A stretch of DNA of 6,781 nt, taken from an uncultured Ruminococcus sp. (lineage in GTDB: Bacteria > Bacillota > Clostridia > Oscillospirales > Ruminococcaceae). The notes below the pieces were generated by a model, which did no database searches, had not been told where the DNA came from, and saw only the letters and a list, made by a program, of their open reading frames with translations. The DNA lies in contig CALEJX010000348.1 in assembly GCA_937898375.1 (NCBI GenBank), forward strand, positions 1 to 6,781, given 5' to 3'. This document shows positions 4,137 to 6,781 of this stretch, one piece after another (position 1 is the stretch's first letter; every line of letters begins with the position of its first letter). Both the position numbers and the translations under genes were made by a program.

Positions 4137-5287
4137 GAAAAATAAACACCCGAAGCATAATAAACTTTGACAACTCAGCCACCACCTACCCCAAGCCCCC
4201 TGCCGTAGCCCGAGCCGTCACTCAGGCAGTGGAGCGCTATGGCGGAAACCCCGGCAGAAGCGGACACAAGCTTTCCATGAAAGTGTCTGAAAAGATATTC
4301 GCCGTCAGACAGCAGGCGGCAGAAATGTTCGGCGCACAGACCGAAAACGTGGCTTTTACCGCCAACTGCACCCATGCCCTTAACATGGCGATAAAAGGCA
4401 TCATGCAGTACGGCGGTCATATGATAATCTCAGACCACGAGCATAACGCCGTTGCAAGACCCGTCTATGCCCTCTCCAAAACAAGGGGCGTGAAATATTC
4501 TATCGCCCGAACAGGTGAAACGGACAGCGAAACAGTAGAAAACTTCCGCCGCCTTATCACCCCCGAAACTAAGTGTATCTGCTGTACAGTGGCTTCTAAC
4601 GTCACAGGCAGGCTCATGCCCTACCGTGAACTAGCCGCCCTCTGCAAAGCCCACGGCATATGCTTTATAGCCGACGGCGCACAAGCCTGCGGACTTGTGG
4701 AGCTTTCCCTCTCAGACGGCTTCAATTTTCTCTGCACCGCAGGACACAAAGCCCTCTACGGACCAACAGGCACAGGTCTGCTCATCTCAGACGGCGCATT
4801 TTCCCTGTCTACCATAATCGAGGGCGGCACAGGTGCGACCTCCGCCCAGCTTGAACAGACCCCATTTCTTCCCGAAAAGCTTGAAAGCGGCACCATAAAC
4901 ACAGTGGGCATAATCGGTCTTGGGGAGGGACTAAAGTTCGTCCGCCAAAAGACCCCCACTGTAATAAAAGCCCACGAGGAAAAGCTCTGCCGACAGCTCT
5001 GCGAACAGCTTTCCGCAATAGACAAAATAAAGTTCTATGAAGCAGACCAAAAGAAAGTTCCCATACTTTCATTCAATATAGGCGATATCCCCTCCGCTGA
5101 GACCGCCTCCTATCTCAGCGAAAAAGGCTTTGCCCTCCGTGGCGGACTTCAGTGCGCCGCCGTCACCCATACCACCCTCGGCACAATAGAGCAAGGCACA
5201 GTGCGTTTCTCACCCTCTGCATTCAGCACCCCTCAGCAAGTTTCTGCCCTTGCACGAACAATAAAAGAATTTGCCGCAAATAACTGA
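4133..5287 (+). CDS. Cysteine desulfurase / selenocysteine lyase family PLP enzyme (class V aminotransferase fold)
   Basis: 384 residues, full length for the family. The N-terminal NFDNSATTYPKP (11-22) and G-N-P-G-R-S-G-H (38-45) are family hallmarks. PLP-site residues are H104 (ring stacking), D181 in ADGAQ, and K206 in TAGHKALYGPTG, the Schiff-base lysine. C341 in RGGLQCAAVTH is the catalytic cysteine that takes sulfur from L-cysteine as persulfide, and GTVRFSPSAFST (355-366) closes the active site. It resembles the EF2568-type desulfurase group rather than IscS/NifS with a housekeeping Fe-S operon: no IscU, SufU or SufBCD partner is nearby. The only start that keeps the N-terminal motif is GTG 4133, overlapping the DUF3343 stop (GTGA); AGAGG directly abuts it, so initiation likely depends on coupled termination-reinitiation. 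Substrate (Cys versus selenocysteine) and acceptor are not decided by sequence. Confidence 0.9.
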   Translation: MRKINTRSIINFDNSATTYPKPPAVARAVTQAVERYGGNPGRSGHKLSMKVSEKIFAVRQQAAEMFGAQTENVAFTANCTHALNMAIKGIMQYGGHMIISDHEHNAVARPVYALSKTRGVKYSIARTGETDSETVENFRRLITPETKCICCTVASNVTGRLMPYRELAALCKAHGICFIADGAQACGLVELSLSDGFNFLCTAGHKALYGPTGTGLLISDGAFSLSTIIEGGTGATSAQLEQTPFLPEKLESGTINTVGIIGLGEGLKFVRQKTPTVIKAHEEKLCRQLCEQLSAIDKIKFYEADQKKVPILSFNIGDIPSAETASYLSEKGFALRGGLQCAAVTHTTLGTIEQGTVRFSPSAFSTPQQVSALARTIKEFAANN

Positions 5288-5288
5288 T

Positions 5289-5334
5289 AATAAGCGGCAG
5301 GACTGATGTAAAATATCACGTCCTGCCGCTTATT
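5289..5334 (+). terminator. Strong hairpin after the desulfurase gene
   Basis: AATAAGCGGCAGGAC (5289-5303) and GTCCTGCCGCTTATT (5320-5334) form a perfect 15-bp stem that starts two bases after the stop; an inner TGAT/ATCA pairing shortens the loop. The following sequence is only moderately T-rich (TTATTCTATTG), but the stem is strong and isolates this operon from the promoter that begins four bases later. Confidence 0.8.
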
Positions 5335-5337
5335 CTA

Positions 5338-5366
5338 TTGCAAAATGTACCACAAAGTGCTATAAT
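5338..5366 (+). promoter_or_regulatory. Promoter of the EamA-GNAT operon
   Basis: TTGCAA (5338-5343), a 17-base spacer ending in TGC and a perfect TATAAT (5361-5366): an extended -10, near-consensus promoter with the same -35 and -10 hexamers as the cupin gene. Confidence 0.78.
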
Positions 5367-5407
5367 AAGCCTTAAGCAAACAAATTTTCACGAAAGAAAG
5401 TGGTCAT

Positions 5408-5821
5408 ATGTGGTTCGTGTTTGCAATCCTCTCCGCTGTTTTCGCAGCACTTACCTCTGTCCTTGCAAAAGTCGGCATTGACGGAGTAAACTCAAATCTC
5501 GCCACTGCACTGCGTACCTGCGTTGTGCTTGCTATGGCATGGCTCATGGTGTTCATCACCAACGCCCAAAGCGGCATAGGCTCTATCGGCAGAAAAAGCT
5601 GGGTGTTCCTTATCCTTTCAGGACTTGCAACAGGTGCATCATGGCTGTGCTATTATAAGGCTATCCAAATGGGCAGCGTTTCCAAAGTCGCCCCCATAGA
5701 CAAGCTCAGCGTTGTCATCACCCTTATCCTCGCCGTGATATTCCTCCACGAGGACTTCACCGCCAAATCAGCCATAGGTGCAACACTTATCACCGCAGGC
5801 ACAATACTAATGGTAATATAA
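5408..5821 (+). CDS. Half-size EamA/DMT-family membrane transporter (single EamA domain)
   Basis: 137 residues containing one EamA repeat with about five hydrophobic segments (2-20, 31-51, 65-83, 92-113, 119-136). The family signature APIDKLSVVITLILA followed by FLHE (95-115) is clear, as is the preceding A-S-W-x-C-Y-Y-K-A-I-Q-x-G segment. Usual DMT transporters have ten helices in two EamA repeats; this one has a single repeat, so it would have to act as a homo- or hetero-oligomer, like small multidrug resistance and single-repeat EamA proteins. It is not a truncation: it has its own strong promoter, a proper start and a stop that runs into the ribosome binding site of the next gene. The ribosome binding site is weak (GAAAGTGG-like, no GGAGG). 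Substrate unknown; export of a small metabolite is the family norm. Confidence 0.87.
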   Translation: MWFVFAILSAVFAALTSVLAKVGIDGVNSNLATALRTCVVLAMAWLMVFITNAQSGIGSIGRKSWVFLILSGLATGASWLCYYKAIQMGSVSKVAPIDKLSVVITLILAVIFLHEDFTAKSAIGATLITAGTILMVI

Positions 5822-5831
5822 GGAGAACATC

Positions 5832-6419
5832 ATGATAATAAGAACAGTTACCGAAAAAGACGCTCCCGAGCTGCTTGAAATATACCGCCCCTACGTTGAG
5901 GACACCGCCATAACATTCGAGTATGACGTCCCCTCTGCGGAGGAGTTTTCAGACCGTATCCGCCGCATATCCGCAAATTATCCCTACATAGCGGCAGTAG
6001 AAAACGGCGAGATAGTGGGCTACGCCTATGCAGGCGTGTTCAAAGACAGAGCCGCCTACGATTGGTCGGTGGAAGTCACAGTCTATGTAAAGAAAGGGCT
6101 TCACCGCAAAGGCACAGGCGCAAAGCTTTACGCCGCCCTTGAAAAACTCCTTGCGGCACAGCATATAACAAACCTCTACGCCTGCGTCGCCTATCCCGAA
6201 AAAGAGGACGAGTATCTCACCTTTGACAGCGTGAAGTTCCATGAAAAAATGGGCTATACTATAATAGGTACTTTCCATAGATGCGCCTTTAAGTTCAACA
6301 GGTGCTATCATATGGTGTGGCTTGAAAAAATACTCACCCAAACCGATACCACCCCCCTGCCCGTTATCCCATTTTCACAGCTTGATAAAGCCTTAATTAA
6401 CAAAATAGCCCTTGAATAA
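5832..6419 (+). CDS. GNAT N-acetyltransferase of the phosphinothricin/L-amino acid acetyltransferase (PAT/MnaT) type
   Basis: 195 residues. The GNAT fold is evident: N-terminal IIRTVTEKDAPELLEIYRPY (2-21), the AYDWSVEVTVYV strand (75-86) that closely resembles PAT enzymes (catalytic Glu equivalent E81), and the acetyl-CoA loop GLHRKGTGAKLY (89-100), in which H91 stands where Q or R is usual. FHEKMGY (136-142) and the C-terminal MVWLEKIL are also typical. PAT/MnaT enzymes acetylate the amino group of amino acids or analogues such as methionine sulfoximine, or of related amines. AAGGAG overlaps the EamA stop and lies 6 bases before the ATG; the genes are 10 bases apart and form one operon, which fits a joint role in acetylating and exporting an amine or amino acid analogue (inference). 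The C-terminal tail (170-195) is common in this group. Confidence 0.9.
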   Translation: MIIRTVTEKDAPELLEIYRPYVEDTAITFEYDVPSAEEFSDRIRRISANYPYIAAVENGEIVGYAYAGVFKDRAAYDWSVEVTVYVKKGLHRKGTGAKLYAALEKLLAAQHITNLYACVAYPEKEDEYLTFDSVKFHEKMGYTIIGTFHRCAFKFNRCYHMVWLEKILTQTDTTPLPVIPFSQLDKALINKIALE

Positions 6420-6440
6420 AGGCGGAAAATATGGTAGAAT
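6412..6440 (+). promoter_or_regulatory. Extended -10 promoter of the chorismate mutase gene
   Basis: TTGAAT (6412-6417), a 17-base spacer ending in TGG and TAGAAT (6435-6440). The -35 overlaps the last codons of the GNAT gene. No terminator separates the two genes, so some read-through from the EamA-GNAT operon is likely. Confidence 0.6.
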
Positions 6441-6471
6441 AGTATCATTCTGTTTGTTAAGGAGCATAAAA

Positions 6472-6781
6472 ATGGATCTTCAGGAACTAAGAAATGAAAT
6501 AAACGATATAGACAGCCAGCTTCAGGAACTTTTCAATAAGCGTATGCAGATAAGCTTTAAGGTGGCTGAGTATAAGATAGCAAACGGCTTGCCCGTCTTT
6601 CAGGGCATGCGTGAGAACGAGATACTCGACCGTGTTTCAGAGAATGCACCAAAAGGCTTGGAAAGCGCTTCAAGAGTGTTCTTCCAAAACATCATGGATA
6701 TCTCAAAATGCCGCCAGTATCAGGAGTTCTTTGCAGGCTCAGATAAAATAGAGTACAATAAACTGGACTTGACAGGTCATA
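6472..6781 (+). CDS. pheA: Chorismate mutase (AroQ type), probably the N-terminus of bifunctional PheA; 3'-truncated by window edge
   Basis: Open from ATG 6472 to the window end, 103 complete codons. Residues 1-86 are an all-helical AroQ chorismate mutase domain, which converts chorismate to prephenate for Phe/Tyr synthesis. By alignment with the E. coli P-protein domain, active-site residues R7, R24, K35, E48 and Q82 are all present, while E. coli D48 corresponds to Q44. The sequence continues past the domain with a hydrophilic linker (88-99) into LDLTGH, as expected for a fused prephenate dehydratase or another downstream domain; a stand-alone mutase would stop around residue 90. The fusion partner is outside the window, so pheA is the best guess, with aroQ fused to another enzyme as the alternative. 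AAGGAG (6459-6464) lies 7 bases before the start. Confidence 0.82.
   Translation, partial: MDLQELRNEINDIDSQLQELFNKRMQISFKVAEYKIANGLPVFQGMRENEILDRVSENAPKGLESASRVFFQNIMDISKCRQYQEFFAGSDKIEYNKLDLTGH

Overview
The window looks like chromosomal DNA of an endospore-lineage Firmicute, most likely Oscillospiraceae (Ruminococcus-like). The pointers are a SpoIID homologue, strong GGAGG-type ribosome binding sites, compact TTGnnn/TATAAT promoters, a surface protein ending in Ser/Thr linker plus NPSTG plus hydrophobic helix plus KKRK, and GCC-rich housekeeping codon use. The genus is inferred, not proven. There is no phage, plasmid, IS or CRISPR content, and most of the window is ordinary single-copy chromosome.

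Layout, left to right. (1) The 3' part of a SpoIID-type gene (1-483, +) overlaps convergently with a small cupin gene (458-787, -). (2) A large secreted, probably wall-anchored protein (911-2146, -) has codon use unlike its neighbours, a clean terminator, an extended -10 promoter, a 13-bp stem-loop at the predicted 5' end of its mRNA, and helically phased CACA boxes upstream of the promoter. (3) queH (2385-3032, -), for the last step of queuosine synthesis, is preceded by an intergenic stretch with three related palindromic repeats, two of which differ by compensating stem changes. (4) A small membrane protein with a C-terminal zinc ribbon (3316-3720, -) is divergent from (5) a translationally coupled pair: a DUF3343 small protein (3912-4136, +) and a cysteine desulfurase-like PLP enzyme (4133-5287, +), closed by a strong hairpin. 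(6) A two-gene unit encodes a half-size EamA transporter (5408-5821) and a PAT-type GNAT acetyltransferase (5832-6419). (7) The start of a chorismate mutase-containing gene, probably pheA (from 6472, running off the window), has its own promoter.

Functional links. The DUF3343/desulfurase pair is best read as a sulfur (or selenium) mobilisation module, with the PLP enzyme making a persulfide and the Cys-containing small protein a possible carrier. The EamA and GNAT genes share a transcript and may handle a small amine, amino acid or toxic metabolite (inference). The surface protein is the most distinctive gene: its regulatory region and codon use both point to high expression. I did not find a clearly new multi-gene system; the best leads are the surface-protein locus, the covarying repeats and the DUF3343/desulfurase pair.
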